Positions 1 to 8,797 of a DNA stretch of 32,828 nucleotides are shown piece after piece. Location: assembly GCF_003600155.1 (NCBI RefSeq), contig NZ_QWLD01000043.1, forward strand, positions 1 through 32,828. The letters run 5' to 3'. Origin of the DNA: Nesterenkonia muleiensis. GTDB lineage: Bacteria; Actinomycetota; Actinomycetes; Actinomycetales; Micrococcaceae. The notes under the pieces were generated by a model that saw nothing but the letters and a program-made list of their open reading frames with translations, was not told the origin of the DNA and searched no databases. Each line of letters starts with the position of its first letter. Within the stretch, counting starts at the first letter, position 1. The position numbers and the translations under genes were made by a program.

Positions 1-88
1 TCAACAAACTTGGCACACTATTGAGTTCTCAAGCTACAAACACCCCAACACCACCAGAAAAAAACCATCTGGATCGCTCCGGAGCAAC
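1..88 (-). other. Leader of an rRNA operon (16S gene off the left edge)
   Basis: Read on the minus strand, this stretch contains CTTGAGAACTCAATAGTGTG (33-14), which resembles the boxA-containing leader found upstream of 16S rRNA in Micrococcales and other actinobacteria. It lies directly downstream of a consensus promoter at 95-124. Transcription would run leftward out of the window, so no mature rRNA is visible here. The match is from memory of actinobacterial leaders; the 16S gene itself is inferred. Confidence 0.72.
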
Positions 89-94
89 TTTTCT

Positions 95-124
95 ATCTTA
101 CCGGAACCTTCTTGCGAGTGTCAA
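95..124 (-). promoter_or_regulatory. Consensus sigma70-type promoter for the rRNA operon
   Basis: On the minus strand a perfect -35 TTGACA (124-119) is followed after 18 bases by -10 TAAGAT (100-95). The start point would be near position 88. A weaker -10-like TAATAT lies upstream at 171-166, but no good -35 was found for it. The 18-base spacing and near-consensus hexamers suit a strong rRNA promoter, the class of promoter known to respond to CarD. Confidence 0.75.
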
Positions 125-238
125 CTCAGCTTTTCTCGGTTGTAGTAGAGACAGAGGATCGGGCTATATTAGCCCTGGTTCGCGCTGGTGCTCTGGGAGA
201 GTCCCTTGAGCGTTCCTGCGCGGATATTTACTCTAGCA

Positions 239-274
239 CCTGTTCGCGCCGAATGTAAATTCCGCGTGAACAAG
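239..274 (-). terminator. Hairpin downstream of the maltokinase-like gene
   Basis: An 11-base stem (239-249 with 264-274; one mismatch, one G-T pair) encloses a 14-base loop just after the stop codon of the minus-strand gene ending at 276. There is no T-run. A stop between that gene and the rRNA promoter would make sense, but the call rests only on the inverted repeat. Confidence 0.4.
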
Positions 275-275
275 C

Positions 276-1817
276 CTAGCTCTCCACCTGCATCAACATA
301 GAGGGGCGGAAGGCCCACTGTCCCTCCCACCGGGAGAAAAGCTGCAGAGACTCGGTCAGCATCGCCGCACGGAAGAACACGGAGTCAATCCCAGTGCTAT
401 CGGCGTCAGAGGAACGGTACCCCTCCAAAAGCCGCGCGCTGAGCTCTTCATACCACTGTCCGAAGTTCACCGGATCGCCGGGCTCGGCTCCCTCAGCTTC
501 AGCTGTGTCATCGGAACCGTTCTCTGCAGAATCGTCACTTCCCGGACTGTCCACCTGCTCCGGGAGTGCCGAGACATGGCTGGCGACTTCCATGACCATA
601 TTAGCCAAAGACATAAGCACCGCGACCACGTCCTGCATGCCCAGCTTATGCTCGATGAAGCCACCTGTCTCGGTGACTACCCACCTTTCTTGGTTGAGCC
701 GGTGCATCTGAGCAGCATCCAGCTCACCGTGGATGCGTTGAAGCATCAGGGGCTCATCGGAGTCCCGCAGCTGCATGCTCATCAGGTCAATCATCTCGTG
801 GAGATCAGCGGCCTCATCCTCATCGAACTCGTGCCGGACCTTCTTCCACTGAGCCTGCAGAGCGTGCTGCATCTGGGAAGCCATTGACTTCAGCTGCTGA
901 GCCGCCTGGGGATGAGCCCCGAAAGCCCCGGCGAGATCGGCGTGGAAATTCCCCAGTGTGCAGCCGAGCTGGTGGGCACTCTCGGCGAATGACTTTCCAT
1001 CTCGCAGCGAGGAGCGTGCCAGGCTCAGTGCGTCGGGAGCCGCAGGCCCGGGCTCCCGGATCACCACCAGCTCTCCGGTGTCCCACTCTGGGGCTGCCCA
1101 CTGCTCATCCGCCGGGTACTCCTGCCAAGCCCCGGTGACCGTACCCAGCACTCGCGGGATCGCCGTCGAGTGCGCAGCTGTCAGCCTGAACACCGTTTCC
1201 AGCCGCAGTTCCCGCTCCGCTGAGGGGCGGCGCAGAAAATCGACGGCGATCTTCTTCTCCCAGTCACCCTCATCGTCGGTCCCTGCCGGTCGAACAAGGG
1301 TCCGAGTGCTGTGCTCCAGAGCCGGTTCAGCCGGATCCCTGCGCATATCCACAGCGAAAGGCTCCCACTGGTCGAATCCTGCCAGCGCCTGCCCCCGGGA
1401 CCGGCCGTTGCGGCTACCTTGCCTGCGCCGGGCCATCTCCAGGATGGCAGCGAGGAAGGCCTGGTCGCGGGCGCCGTCGTAGACCCACAGTTCACCACCG
1501 TCTGAGGCGGTGAGCTTGCCGATGAAAGCGGCCTTGCCCGCCAGCGCTGAGGGGCGGGATCTCAGGGCCAACGGCACGGAGATCAGCACAGAGTGTTCAT
1601 CGGCCCCGGTGAGGTGCCCGACCTCGAAGAGGTGAAGCTCCAGGAACAGCTGGGAATCAGCGTCCCCCTCGGGGGCAGGCAGGCGCAGTCCGCCCACGCG
1701 GAGGAGACTTCTCCGTCCCAGCAGGGCGGGGCACCAGGACTGATGCGGCAGCCAATTGGTGAGGATCTCCAGAAAACCTGGCTGCTGCTCGCCGCGGATG
1801 CTGCGCTGCTCGGTCAC
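276..1817 (-). CDS. Maltokinase-fold protein lacking catalytic residues (probable pseudokinase)
   Basis: This 513-residue protein resembles actinobacterial maltokinase (Mak/Pep2): an N-terminal cap-like region (about 15-130), a middle region, and a C-lobe with an LGNFHADLAGAFG helix (about 288-300) and an LQRIHGELDAAQ segment (about 359-370). In active maltokinases the latter reads HGDLHLGQ and carries the catalytic aspartate; here it is HGELD. The following IDFEGEP metal-binding motif is replaced by VTETGGFIE (381-389). The reading frame is intact, so this is not simple decay. Residues 420-455 form an acidic, low-complexity insert. The GTG start overlaps the rlmB stop (GTGA), implying translational coupling. 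Family assignment is by motif only. It may be a regulatory or structural homologue rather than an enzyme. Confidence 0.6.
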   Translation of the reverse strand: MTEQRSIRGEQQPGFLEILTNWLPHQSWCPALLGRRSLLRVGGLRLPAPEGDADSQLFLELHLFEVGHLTGADEHSVLISVPLALRSRPSALAGKAAFIGKLTASDGGELWVYDGARDQAFLAAILEMARRRQGSRNGRSRGQALAGFDQWEPFAVDMRRDPAEPALEHSTRTLVRPAGTDDEGDWEKKIAVDFLRRPSAERELRLETVFRLTAAHSTAIPRVLGTVTGAWQEYPADEQWAAPEWDTGELVVIREPGPAAPDALSLARSSLRDGKSFAESAHQLGCTLGNFHADLAGAFGAHPQAAQQLKSMASQMQHALQAQWKKVRHEFDEDEAADLHEMIDLMSMQLRDSDEPLMLQRIHGELDAAQMHRLNQERWVVTETGGFIEHKLGMQDVVAVLMSLANMVMEVASHVSALPEQVDSPGSDDSAENGSDDTAEAEGAEPGDPVNFGQWYEELSARLLEGYRSSDADSTGIDSVFFRAAMLTESLQLFSRWEGQWAFRPSMLMQVES

Positions 1818-2809
1818 TGCGGCCGCACCCCCTGCCGGAGCGTGGCGATCTCGTAGAGACTGATCCCCACCGCCATGGAGGCATTCAACGATTCGGTGCT
1901 GGCGGCAATGGGGATGGACACGATCGCATCGCAGGTCTCGCGGACCAGGCGGGACAGCCCTTTGCCCTCTGAGCCGGCCACCACCACCAGCGGCTGATCT
2001 GCTAAGTGCAGGTTCGGCAGCGTGGTGTCCCCGCCGCCGTCGAGCCCGATCACAAAGCAGCCCTGCGCTTTGGCCTCTTTCAGCGCCTGGGTCAGGTTCT
2101 TGGCACGTGCCACCGGAATCCTCGCCGCAGCTCCCGCCGACGTCTTCCAGGTGGTGGCCGTGACTCCTGCGCTGCGCCGTTCAGGAACGACGACGCCGTC
2201 GGCGCCAAATGCTGCCGAAGCCCGCAGGATTGCGCCCAGGTTGCGCGGATCAGTGATGGAGTCGCAGGCGACGATCAGCGGCGGGTGGTCGATATGCCCT
2301 GCGGAGGAGGCTTCGACCAGGTCAGCGATGAACTCAGCCGCCTCGGCGTAGTCGTAGGGTTCCAGCACCAGCGCTACACCCTGGTGCACCGCGTCGCCGG
2401 TGACGGTGTCCAGCTGTCGCTTGGTGACGTCCTTGACCCGTATCCCCCGTTCGGCACAATGCCGCAGGGACTCGCGGACCCGGCCGTCGGATTCGATGTC
2501 TCTGGCGACCAGCAGCTCGGTGGCGGGAGCCTGCTCGGCCAGCGCTTCGACCACCGGGTTGCGGCCGGCGACCACATCCTCGGCCCCATGGCCGGAGCCT
2601 CCGCTGCGGGGCTTGCCCGACTGGCGCTTGGCTGCGGCACGTTCGGTGAGCTGCTTCTGCCGGTGCGCCTTGTGGTAGACCCGGTCCTCAGCCTTCGGCG
2701 TGGGACCCTTGCCCTGTAGGCGGCGCTTGCCCTGACCGCCGGAGCCCTTGGTGGGCCCTTTGCGCTCTCTGCGCACCGCAGATGATTTGGGTCGGGAGTC
2801 CTTCGGCAT
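1814..2809 (-). CDS. rlmB: 23S rRNA (guanosine-2'-O-)-methyltransferase, SpoU/TrmH family
   Basis: The 331-residue protein has a lysine/arginine-rich N-terminal extension (1-75), a substrate-binding domain beginning near VVAGRNPVVEAL (about 79-90), and a SPOUT methyltransferase domain. All three SpoU motifs are present: DPRNLGAILR (187-196), VAGSEGKGL (277-285) and IPIAASTESLNASMAVG (299-315). RlmB-type enzymes use S-adenosylmethionine to methylate the ribose of G2251 in 23S rRNA; the exact target here is inferred from the family. The ATG start lies three bases after the cysS stop, and the gene corresponds to Rv3579c in the conserved actinobacterial order. The basic extension is typical of actinobacterial members and probably binds rRNA. 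Confidence 0.9.
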   Translation of the reverse strand: MPKDSRPKSSAVRRERKGPTKGSGGQGKRRLQGKGPTPKAEDRVYHKAHRQKQLTERAAAKRQSGKPRSGGSGHGAEDVVAGRNPVVEALAEQAPATELLVARDIESDGRVRESLRHCAERGIRVKDVTKRQLDTVTGDAVHQGVALVLEPYDYAEAAEFIADLVEASSAGHIDHPPLIVACDSITDPRNLGAILRASAAFGADGVVVPERRSAGVTATTWKTSAGAAARIPVARAKNLTQALKEAKAQGCFVIGLDGGGDTTLPNLHLADQPLVVVAGSEGKGLSRLVRETCDAIVSIPIAASTESLNASMAVGISLYEIATLRQGVRPQ

Positions 2810-2812
2810 GAG

Positions 2813-4258
2813 CTATACACCGCCTTTTAGCGACCAGTTGGCGCCAGCGGGAGTGTCCTCTACCTCGATGCCGACTGCGGAAAGCCGGTCGCGAATGGCA
2901 TCGGCGGTGCTGAAGTCCTTGATGGCCTTGGCCGCAGCACGTTGCTGGAGCAACTCGCCGACCAGGGAGTCCAGCGCTGCTTCCCCGGGCCCTCCGGCTG
3001 ACTGAGATTCGGGAACATCATTGATGCCAAGGATCTTGAACATCATGAACACCTGAGCAGCACTGGTGGCCGCGGCGTCGTCGTTGCCCTTGTCCAGTGC
3101 GGTATTTCCGGCACGGACCGTCTCATGCAGGACGGCCAGGGCAGCAGGAACGTTGAGGTCATCATCCATGGCTTCACGGAACTGCTCAGGGACTTCTTGC
3201 GAGAGAGAGGGAAGGTCTCTATCTGGGAGGGCGCGGGCCAAGAATCCCTCGATGCGCGCCAAGGCTGCCTCAGCCTCTTGCAGCGAACCCGGCCCGTACA
3301 CCAGCTGCGAGCGGTAGTGCGCCTGGCCGAGGAAGTACCGGACCGCCTTGGGGCGGGCGGCCGCGAGCATCTCTTCGGGGGAGACGGTGTTCCCCAGAGA
3401 TTTGGACATCTTCTCGCCTTCGAAGGTGACCATGCCGTTGTGCAGCCAGAACCGGGCGAAGCCGTGACCTGCCGCTGCCGACTGGGCCAGTTCGTTCTCA
3501 TGGTGCGGAAAGCGCAGATCAAGTCCGCCGCCGTGGATGTCGAAGGTCTCGCCGAGGTACTTGGTGGACATCGCCGAGCATTCCAGGTGCCAGCCGGGCC
3601 GCCCGCGTCCCCAGGGCGAGTCCCAGGAAGCACTCTCCGGATCGCCCTGCTTATGGCCCTTCCAGAGGGCGAAGTCCCGAGGATCGCGCTTGCCGCGCGG
3701 ATCGGCGTCGGGAGCGTCCTGCATATCATCCACCTTTTGCCGGGTGAGCTGCCCATAGGCCGGCCAGGAGCGGACGTCGAAGTAGACATCACCTGAGTCA
3801 TCGGCTGCCGGGTAGGCGTGTCTGGCCTCGAGCAGCCGGTGAATCAGCGCATGCATCTCAGTGATATGGCCGGTAGCCCGAGGCTCATAGCCTGGCCTGC
3901 GGACGCCGAGGGCGTCATAGGCGTGCTGGAAAGTCTGCTCGAACCGGTAGGCCAGCACGAACCAGGGGTCGTTGGCAGGATAGTCCGGCTCAGGCTGGAA
4001 GCCATCCGCATAGGAGGCCGCGGCCTTCTCCAGGATCTTGTCGTCGATGTCAGTGACATTGCGGACGCTGAGCACCTCATAGCCGGATGCCTCCAACCAC
4101 CGGATGAGGATGTCGAAGGCCACTGCGGAGCGCACATGCCCCACATGGGGGCGGCCCTGGACGGTGGCACCGCAGTAGTAGAGGGACACCTTCCCCGGCT
4201 CAAGGGGCTGGAAGTCGCGCGTCTGCGCGGTCTTGGTGTCGTAGAGTCTCAGGGCCAC
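2813..4258 (-). CDS. cysS: Cysteinyl-tRNA synthetase
   Basis: This class I aminoacyl-tRNA synthetase charges tRNA-Cys in the cytosol. With the start used here it has 481 residues, close to family length. It shows the [10 protein letters not shown] segment, whose cysteine is a zinc ligand, followed by the HVGHVR form of the HIGH motif. The second zinc cysteine is in LECSAMS, the remaining ligands in [11 protein letters not shown], and the KMSKSLG loop is intact. The frame stays open upstream to a GTG at 4285. The GTG at 4258 is preferred because homologues begin with an (M)xLRxYDT sequence, matching VALRLYDT here. An AAGG lies upstream. It sits 73 bases after ispDF and just before rlmB, the same order as in mycobacteria (cysS1). 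Confidence 0.93.
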   Translation of the reverse strand: MALRLYDTKTAQTRDFQPLEPGKVSLYYCGATVQGRPHVGHVRSAVAFDILIRWLEASGYEVLSVRNVTDIDDKILEKAAASYADGFQPEPDYPANDPWFVLAYRFEQTFQHAYDALGVRRPGYEPRATGHITEMHALIHRLLEARHAYPAADDSGDVYFDVRSWPAYGQLTRQKVDDMQDAPDADPRGKRDPRDFALWKGHKQGDPESASWDSPWGRGRPGWHLECSAMSTKYLGETFDIHGGGLDLRFPHHENELAQSAAAGHGFARFWLHNGMVTFEGEKMSKSLGNTVSPEEMLAAARPKAVRYFLGQAHYRSQLVYGPGSLQEAEAALARIEGFLARALPDRDLPSLSQEVPEQFREAMDDDLNVPAALAVLHETVRAGNTALDKGNDDAAATSAAQVFMMFKILGINDVPESQSAGGPGEAALDSLVGELLQQRAAAKAIKDFSTADAIRDRLSAVGIEVEDTPAGANWSLKGGV

Positions 4259-4331
4259 GGGCCATACCTTACCGGCACGGGCCACGATTCGCGCGATTCC
4301 GGCGGGGACGCTTCGTATGCAGCTGACCTGC

Positions 4332-5705
4332 TCAGCAGACGACTGCGGTGGCAGTGGCCATGATGCCCTCTCCCCGCCCGGGGAACCCCAGCCCGTCGGA
4401 GGTCGTCGCCGAGACCGCCACCGGTGCCCCGGCAGCTGCGCTCAGGACCTGTTGAGCCTCCTCACGGCGAGGGGCGAACCTGGGCCGGTTGCCGATGAAC
4501 TGGACAGAGATGCTGCCGACCTGGAAACCGGCCTCACCGACAATCCGCACGGCCTCACGCAGGAGCACGACGCCGCGGGCCCCTTTGTACTCTGCCCGGC
4601 TGGTACCGATGGTGTCGGCTCCGAAGTGAGTGCCCAGGTCCCCCAGCCCAGCCGCGGAGAAGAGCGCCGCACAAGCCGCGTGGGCTACCGGATCTGCGTC
4701 GGAATGGCCTGCCAGCCCTTGTTCTCCTGGCCAGTGCAGTCCTGCCAACCACAGCTCGGTAGGCTCTCCCGACGGCGCAAAGGCGTGGATGTCGTGACCG
4801 ATGCCCACCCGGGGCAGAGCCAGGCCTGCAGGCGGGGAAACCCCGCTCCGCACGGTGCTGGTTCCGTCGGCGGGGGAACCCGGTTCGGTTCCTGAGGTGG
4901 CAGCCGATGCTGGCCGGCTCTGACCACGCTGCTGGGCCTCGAGGATTCCGCGGGCAGTGATGAGATCGGTCTCGGTGGTGATCTTCAGCGCATGCGGATG
5001 CCCCTCCACCACGCTGACCCGCTCCCCGAGCTCCTCAGCGATCATGGCCTCATCGGTGAGGCGGGCGGCGTCGTTCTCTGCCAGCGCAGCAATGTGGGTG
5101 AATGCCCGGTCCAGCACATCCAGGGTGAAGCCCTGCGGCGTCTGCACGGCCCGCAGCTCGGCCCGCGGGAGGGTCTCGGCCACCTGTTGAGCGCTGTCTA
5201 CGCGTTTGACGGTGTCGGTCACCGGCAGGGCTGGGATGACGGCATTGGCGCCGGAGTCCAGGCTCTGCAGGACTCTGCCGAACACTGCGGCAGGAGTCAG
5301 GGCACGGGCGGCGTCGTGCACCAGAACATGCACCGTCTGCGGCCACTCATTGAGCTGGGCGTGCTCCTGCACCGCCTGGGTTCCGGCGGCCACGGAGTCG
5401 GTGCGCACACCCCCGCCGGTGATGGTCACGACGTCGCAGCCGCGCCGCTGAGCCAGCAGAGGGCCGGCAGCGGCCAGCTGGTCACGGGCGCGGGAGTCCT
5501 CCGGCAGCACGAGCACCACCATATCCAGGCCCAGCTCGGCGGTGACCGCATCCAGAGCGTGGTCAAGAATGGTCCGATCGCTGAGCCGCACGGCAGCTTT
5601 GGGGATGCCACGGCCCAGCCGGGTTCCGGAGCCTGCCGCCACTACCACCAACGCCCGGCGAATGCCGGTGCGCGGTGGCACAGCATCAGCCGGGCGTGTG
5701 GTCAT
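4332..5705 (-). CDS. ispDF: Bifunctional IspD/IspF enzyme of the MEP isoprenoid pathway
   Basis: The 457-residue protein joins two consecutive-family enzymes. Residues 17-255 are IspD (MEP cytidylyltransferase), with the nucleotide-binding [11 protein letters not shown] (21-31), HDAARALT (130-137) and KITTETDL (241-248). Residues 298-457 are IspF (MECDP synthase), starting with the metal-binding GIGHDIHAF (301-309, D305 and H307) and including [14 protein letters not shown]. The two halves are joined by a Pro/Ser/Thr/Gly-rich linker (about 260-297). IspD and IspF catalyse steps 3 and 5 of the pathway, so the fusion skips IspE. The gene starts 34 bases after carD, and mycobacteria have the same order with separate ispD and ispF genes. 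The ribosome-binding site is weak, which suggests coupling to carD translation. Confidence 0.93.
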   Translation of the reverse strand: MTTRPADAVPPRTGIRRALVVVAAGSGTRLGRGIPKAAVRLSDRTILDHALDAVTAELGLDMVVLVLPEDSRARDQLAAAGPLLAQRRGCDVVTITGGGVRTDSVAAGTQAVQEHAQLNEWPQTVHVLVHDAARALTPAAVFGRVLQSLDSGANAVIPALPVTDTVKRVDSAQQVAETLPRAELRAVQTPQGFTLDVLDRAFTHIAALAENDAARLTDEAMIAEELGERVSVVEGHPHALKITTETDLITARGILEAQQRGQSRPASAATSGTEPGSPADGTSTVRSGVSPPAGLALPRVGIGHDIHAFAPSGEPTELWLAGLHWPGEQGLAGHSDADPVAHAACAALFSAAGLGDLGTHFGADTIGTSRAEYKGARGVVLLREAVRIVGEAGFQVGSISVQFIGNRPRFAPRREEAQQVLSAAAGAPVAVSATTSDGLGFPGRGEGIMATATAVVC

Positions 5706-5739
5706 CAGGGCGTGTTGCCGTCAGGGTGTCAGAGGCTGC

Positions 5740-6240
5740 TCAGGCGTTGGCGGGGGCTGCCTCGGAGAGCACCTCGTCGAGGAGCTTCTCGGCATCCTCC
5801 TCTTCGAGCTCCTTGGCCAGACGAAGCTCGGAGACCAAGATGCGGCGGGCCTGGGAGAGCATCCGCTTCTCCCCCGCGGAGAGTCCGCGGTCATTCTCGC
5901 GGCGCCACAGGTCACGGACCACCTCGGAGAGCTTATGGATGGAGCCGGAGGCCAGCTTCTCCACGTTCGCCTTGTAGCGGCGCGACCAGTTGGTCGGCTC
6001 TTCGGTATGTTCTGCGCGCAGCAGGCCGAAGACCTTCTTCAGGCCTTCCTCATCCACGACATCGCGGACGCCGACCAGGTCGACGTTCTCAGCGGGGACC
6101 TTGATGGTCAGGTCCCCCTCGGAGACCCGCAGGGTCAGGTAGGTCTTCTCCTCACCCTTGAAAGTACGCATCTCCACCTCTTCAATGGTGGCTGCACCGT
6201 GGTGCGGGTAAACGACTGTCTCGCCGACTTCAAAATTCAT
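5740..6240 (-). CDS. carD: CarD-family RNA polymerase-binding transcription factor
   Basis: The 166-residue protein has the two CarD domains. The N-terminal Tudor-like RNA-polymerase-interacting domain begins [15 protein letters not shown] (1-15). The helical DNA-binding domain includes W85 in [13 protein letters not shown], at the same position as the tryptophan that wedges into the -10 region in M. tuberculosis CarD. CarD stabilises open complexes and is known for acting at rRNA promoters. An AAAGGGGA ribosome-binding site precedes the ATG. The gene heads the minus-strand cluster carD-ispDF-cysS-rlmB, which leads into an rRNA promoter on the same strand. A divergent lipoprotein gene begins 192 bases away. 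The identification is secure from sequence and order. Confidence 0.95.
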   Translation of the reverse strand: MNFEVGETVVYPHHGAATIEEVEMRTFKGEEKTYLTLRVSEGDLTIKVPAENVDLVGVRDVVDEEGLKKVFGLLRAEHTEEPTNWSRRYKANVEKLASGSIHKLSEVVRDLWRRENDRGLSAGEKRMLSQARRILVSELRLAKELEEEDAEKLLDEVLSEAAPANA

Positions 6241-6432
6241 GTAGTTATTCCCCTTTCCCGCAGATCAGTTTATCACGGCAGGGGTCTCCTCGGCGTGTCG
6301 TGGTGCGACTTCGCGAGGGCAGTATTAGAGTTCGCCGCGCAATCTTTCTACTACATTGCGTAGAAGTCTGATCGGATCGAGTAGTCTGGTATCAACGCCA
6401 CGCGCACCCATCGTTTCTAAGGAGTTTCCGCG

Positions 6433-6987
6433 GTGAAGTTCACCTCCCCGGCTCGTCGCGCAGCTGCGGCAGCGGTTCTGATCGGCGCTCTCAGCGCCAC
6501 CGGCTGCTCTGCCATCAACTACCAGGCCACCACCCATGTCTACTCCGCCTCCGACGGCACCATGTTCGACGCCGAGAGTGTGGCACTGCGCCACATCATG
6601 TTCGTCGCCGAAGAAGAAGGAGGCCCAGCCCGCCTGGTGGGGGTGGTATCGCACACCGACTCCACCGCCGAGGACTCCTCACAGGTGAGCATCGAGGCTG
6701 CCGGCGAGACTTTTGAGCTGACCGTGGAACCGGGCGAGGCGGTCAACCTTGAACACGATGAGGAGCTGATCGTCCCTGCGATCCAAGCAGGCCCGGGCTC
6801 CATCCAAGAAGTCAGCGTCACCGTCGACGGCGCTCAGGAGACTTTCGGCGCCACAGTGGTGGACGGAGCCCTGATGGAGTATCGCGACCTGCTGCCCGAC
6901 GGGTTCAACCAGTCCATGACCGAGCACCTTGAGCACGGCCCGGACACCTGGGGCAGCGGCGCGGCCCACTACGATCCCGACGAGTGA
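6433..6987 (+). CDS. LpqE-like lipoprotein
   Basis: The 184-residue protein has a short Arg-containing signal peptide, a hydrophobic stretch (about 10-22) and a lipobox ending SATGC, so C25 would be lipidated and the protein anchored outside the membrane. The mature part is acidic and rich in beta-forming residues, with no catalytic motif recognised. The GTG start is set by an AAGGAG ribosome-binding site ten bases upstream. It diverges from carD, exactly where M. tuberculosis has lpqE (Rv3584) next to carD (Rv3583c), and the N-terminal INYQAT segment after the lipobox fits that family. The function of LpqE-type proteins is not well defined, so I infer only a conserved exported lipoprotein. 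Confidence 0.75.
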   Translation: MKFTSPARRAAAAAVLIGALSATGCSAINYQATTHVYSASDGTMFDAESVALRHIMFVAEEEGGPARLVGVVSHTDSTAEDSSQVSIEAAGETFELTVEPGEAVNLEHDEELIVPAIQAGPGSIQEVSVTVDGAQETFGATVVDGALMEYRDLLPDGFNQSMTEHLEHGPDTWGSGAAHYDPDE

Positions 6988-7047
6988 TCTTTTCCAACGG
7001 CGCGGAGCAGCCCTTCGTCCCGGGACGGTTCCGCCGGGCGGCTGAAG

Positions 7048-7071
7048 CTGTGGCGGCGGCGTCGCCATCAG
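7048..7071 (+). terminator. Hairpin after the LpqE-like gene
   Basis: CTGTGGCG (7048-7055) pairs with CGCCATCAG (7063-7071, one bulged base) around a 7-base loop, about 60 bases after the lipoprotein stop codon. There is no T-run, so this is a weak terminator call. The rest of the 6988-7214 gap holds GC-rich palindromes and no gene I can support. Confidence 0.3.
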
Positions 7072-7214
7072 AGGTCTCAGTAGACATCCTCCTGAAGCTG
7101 TGATGTGATTCATCATGTCCATGTGAGACCCGCCACAACTGGGTCCCGCATGGACTGCATACCTTCACTACGGATCGTCGGGCACGTACCTGCCCGTGAA
7201 AGGGAAACTGAATC

Positions 7215-8357
7215 ATGGCCTCTGTCACCTATGACCATTCGAGCCGCATCTACACTCCCGGCGCGCGGCCCGCCATCAACCAGCTTCACCTGGAGGTCGC
7301 CGATGGCGAGTTCCTGGTGCTCGTCGGCCCCTCCGGCTGCGGCAAGTCCACCGCGCTGCGCATGCTGGCTGGACTTGAGGAGGTCAACGACGGCCGGATC
7401 CTCATCGGCGGCGAAGACGTCTCCCATGTCTCTCCCAAGGACCGCGATATCGCGATGGTCTTCCAGAACTACGCTCTGTACCCGCATATGACAGTGGCGG
7501 AGAACATGGGCTTCGCCCTGAAGATCGCCGGGGTCTCCAAGGATGAGCGGGCGAAACGGGTGAAGGAGGCTGCCAAGATCCTGGACCTGGAAGCTTACCT
7601 GGAGCGCAAGCCGAAGGCGCTCTCCGGCGGCCAGCGCCAGCGTGTGGCCATGGGCCGGGCGATCGTCCGCGAACCCAAGGTGTTCCTGATGGACGAGCCA
7701 CTGTCCAACCTGGACGCCAAGCTGCGTGTGCAGACTCGCACCCAGATCGCAGCACTGACCCGCGAGCTGAAGACCACCACCGTCTACGTCACCCATGACC
7801 AGGTCGAGGCGATGACCATGGGAGACCGGGTCTGCGTGCTCAAGGACGGGGTGCTGCAGCAGGTGGACACTCCGCGGAACCTCTACGACAACCCGGCCAA
7901 CGTGTTCGTGGCCGGTTTCATCGGCTCTCCGGCCATGAGCCTGTTCAAAGCCGCGGTTGAGGGCGGCCAGGTCATAGTCGGCAATGACCGGCTGACTGTA
8001 CCCGAGGTCGACCTGACCGGCACCAACGAGGTCATCCTGGGCATGCGCCCGGAGGACATGGATGTCTCCGGCGACGGCACCGGCCTGCCGATGGTGGTGG
8101 ACGTGGTGGAGGAGCTGGGGGCCGACGCCTACATCTACGGCTCCCCCGAGGGTGTGCAGACCTTCCAGCCGCTGATCGTGCGCGTGGGAGGACGGAGACC
8201 CCCCCAGAAGGGCGAGACCGTCTATATCAAGCCCTCTGCAGACTATGTGCACCTCTTCGATGTGCAGACCGGCCTGCGGCTCAACGGCGACATCCCGGAG
8301 AACACCCCAGAGGCAACGCTCGACGACGTCGAAGCCCTCACCGACCAGGAAGAGTGA
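7215..8357 (+). CDS. msiK: Carbohydrate ABC transporter ATPase, MsiK/UgpC/MalK type
   Basis: The 380-residue protein is an importer ATPase. It carries Walker A GPSGCGKST (38-46), Q-loop Q84, signature LSGGQ (136-140), Walker B VFLMDE (156-161) and switch histidine H194 in YVTHDQVEAM. Residues about 240-360 form the OB-fold regulatory domain typical of MalK/UgpC proteins. Its sequence, for example DIAMVFQNYALYPHMTVAE and GFIGSPAMSL, is that of the actinobacterial MsiK group, known to serve several sugar importers at once. The ATG follows a GAAAGGGAAA ribosome-binding site. It stands alone, with no permease next to it. The sugar-binding protein and permeases at 11.6-14.8 kb lack an ATPase and are its obvious local clients, though it may also power others. 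Confidence 0.92.
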   Translation: MASVTYDHSSRIYTPGARPAINQLHLEVADGEFLVLVGPSGCGKSTALRMLAGLEEVNDGRILIGGEDVSHVSPKDRDIAMVFQNYALYPHMTVAENMGFALKIAGVSKDERAKRVKEAAKILDLEAYLERKPKALSGGQRQRVAMGRAIVREPKVFLMDEPLSNLDAKLRVQTRTQIAALTRELKTTTVYVTHDQVEAMTMGDRVCVLKDGVLQQVDTPRNLYDNPANVFVAGFIGSPAMSLFKAAVEGGQVIVGNDRLTVPEVDLTGTNEVILGMRPEDMDVSGDGTGLPMVVDVVEELGADAYIYGSPEGVQTFQPLIVRVGGRRPPQKGETVYIKPSADYVHLFDVQTGLRLNGDIPENTPEATLDDVEALTDQEE

Positions 8358-8382
8358 GCCGGCACTGCGAGGGAGGGGAGCG

Positions 8383-8426
8383 TCCGTAGGGTCTCACGCG
8401 GCCACCGCCGCGCAGGACCCTACGGA
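8383..8426 (+). terminator. Strong stem-loop after msiK
   Basis: An 11-base perfect inverted repeat (8383-8393 with 8416-8426, TCCGTAGGGTC and its complement) encloses a nested CGCGG/CCGCG hairpin, 25 bases after the msiK stop codon. A second small hairpin (ACGGC/GCCGT) follows, and a run of seven T at about 8485 lies further on. The whole 8358-8560 gap therefore looks like a transcription-stop region. Confidence 0.6.
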
Positions 8427-8560
8427 GCGACGGTGAACGGCGCTACCGCCGTGGGAGCACAGAGCTTCCGCGCCTGACCTGGGCTTTTTTTGCTGATTCA
8501 CACGATACTTAGTGCTTCTGTCCAGCAAACAGCCAGGGTTAGGTCCCTAGTGTTGTACTC

Positions 8561-8737
8561 ATGGCGAGAAACGCACTATCTACAGTCCTGACGATCGTGC
8601 TAGCGATTGTGCTGATCTGGCTGGCTTGGTGGCTACTGACCGAGCTGATCAGCATTATCGGCAGTGTGATCGTCTCAGTGATCATCGTGATCCTGGCACT
8701 GTTCGTGCTGCGCGGCATCTTCCGAGCAGCACCCTGA
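8561..8737 (+). CDS. Small two-helix membrane protein (58 residues), unknown function
   Basis: This ORF starts ATG GCG AGA AAC and encodes 58 residues: MARNALS, then two hydrophobic segments (about 8-26, rich in Val/Leu/Ile/Trp, and about 28-50), then a short Arg-containing tail (LRGIFRAAP). The pattern fits a small inner-membrane protein with both ends near the cytosol. No convincing ribosome-binding site precedes it, so expression is less certain than for the next ORF. It lies between the msiK terminator region and a 25-codon membrane ORF on the same strand, with a 60-base gap. I do not recognise the family. The unbroken hydrophobic composition and its position in an otherwise gene-free stretch support it as real. 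Confidence 0.5.
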   Translation: MARNALSTVLTIVLAIVLIWLAWWLLTELISIIGSVIVSVIIVILALFVLRGIFRAAP

Positions 8738-8797
8738 CGCCAGGAACTAACGACCGTTCAGTCTCACGGCACCCATCTATCCCAAGGAGAGAATCAT

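Noticed and set aside
4992-6104. 370-codon plus-strand frame opposite ispDF and carD
   Set aside because: Antisense shadow; both real genes have complete catalytic or structural motifs.
7113-8252. 379-codon minus-strand frame opposite the msiK gene
   Set aside because: It is the antisense shadow of a strongly conserved ATPase; its sequence has no recognisable domain and is His/Gly/Asp-rich as expected from antisense high-GC codons.
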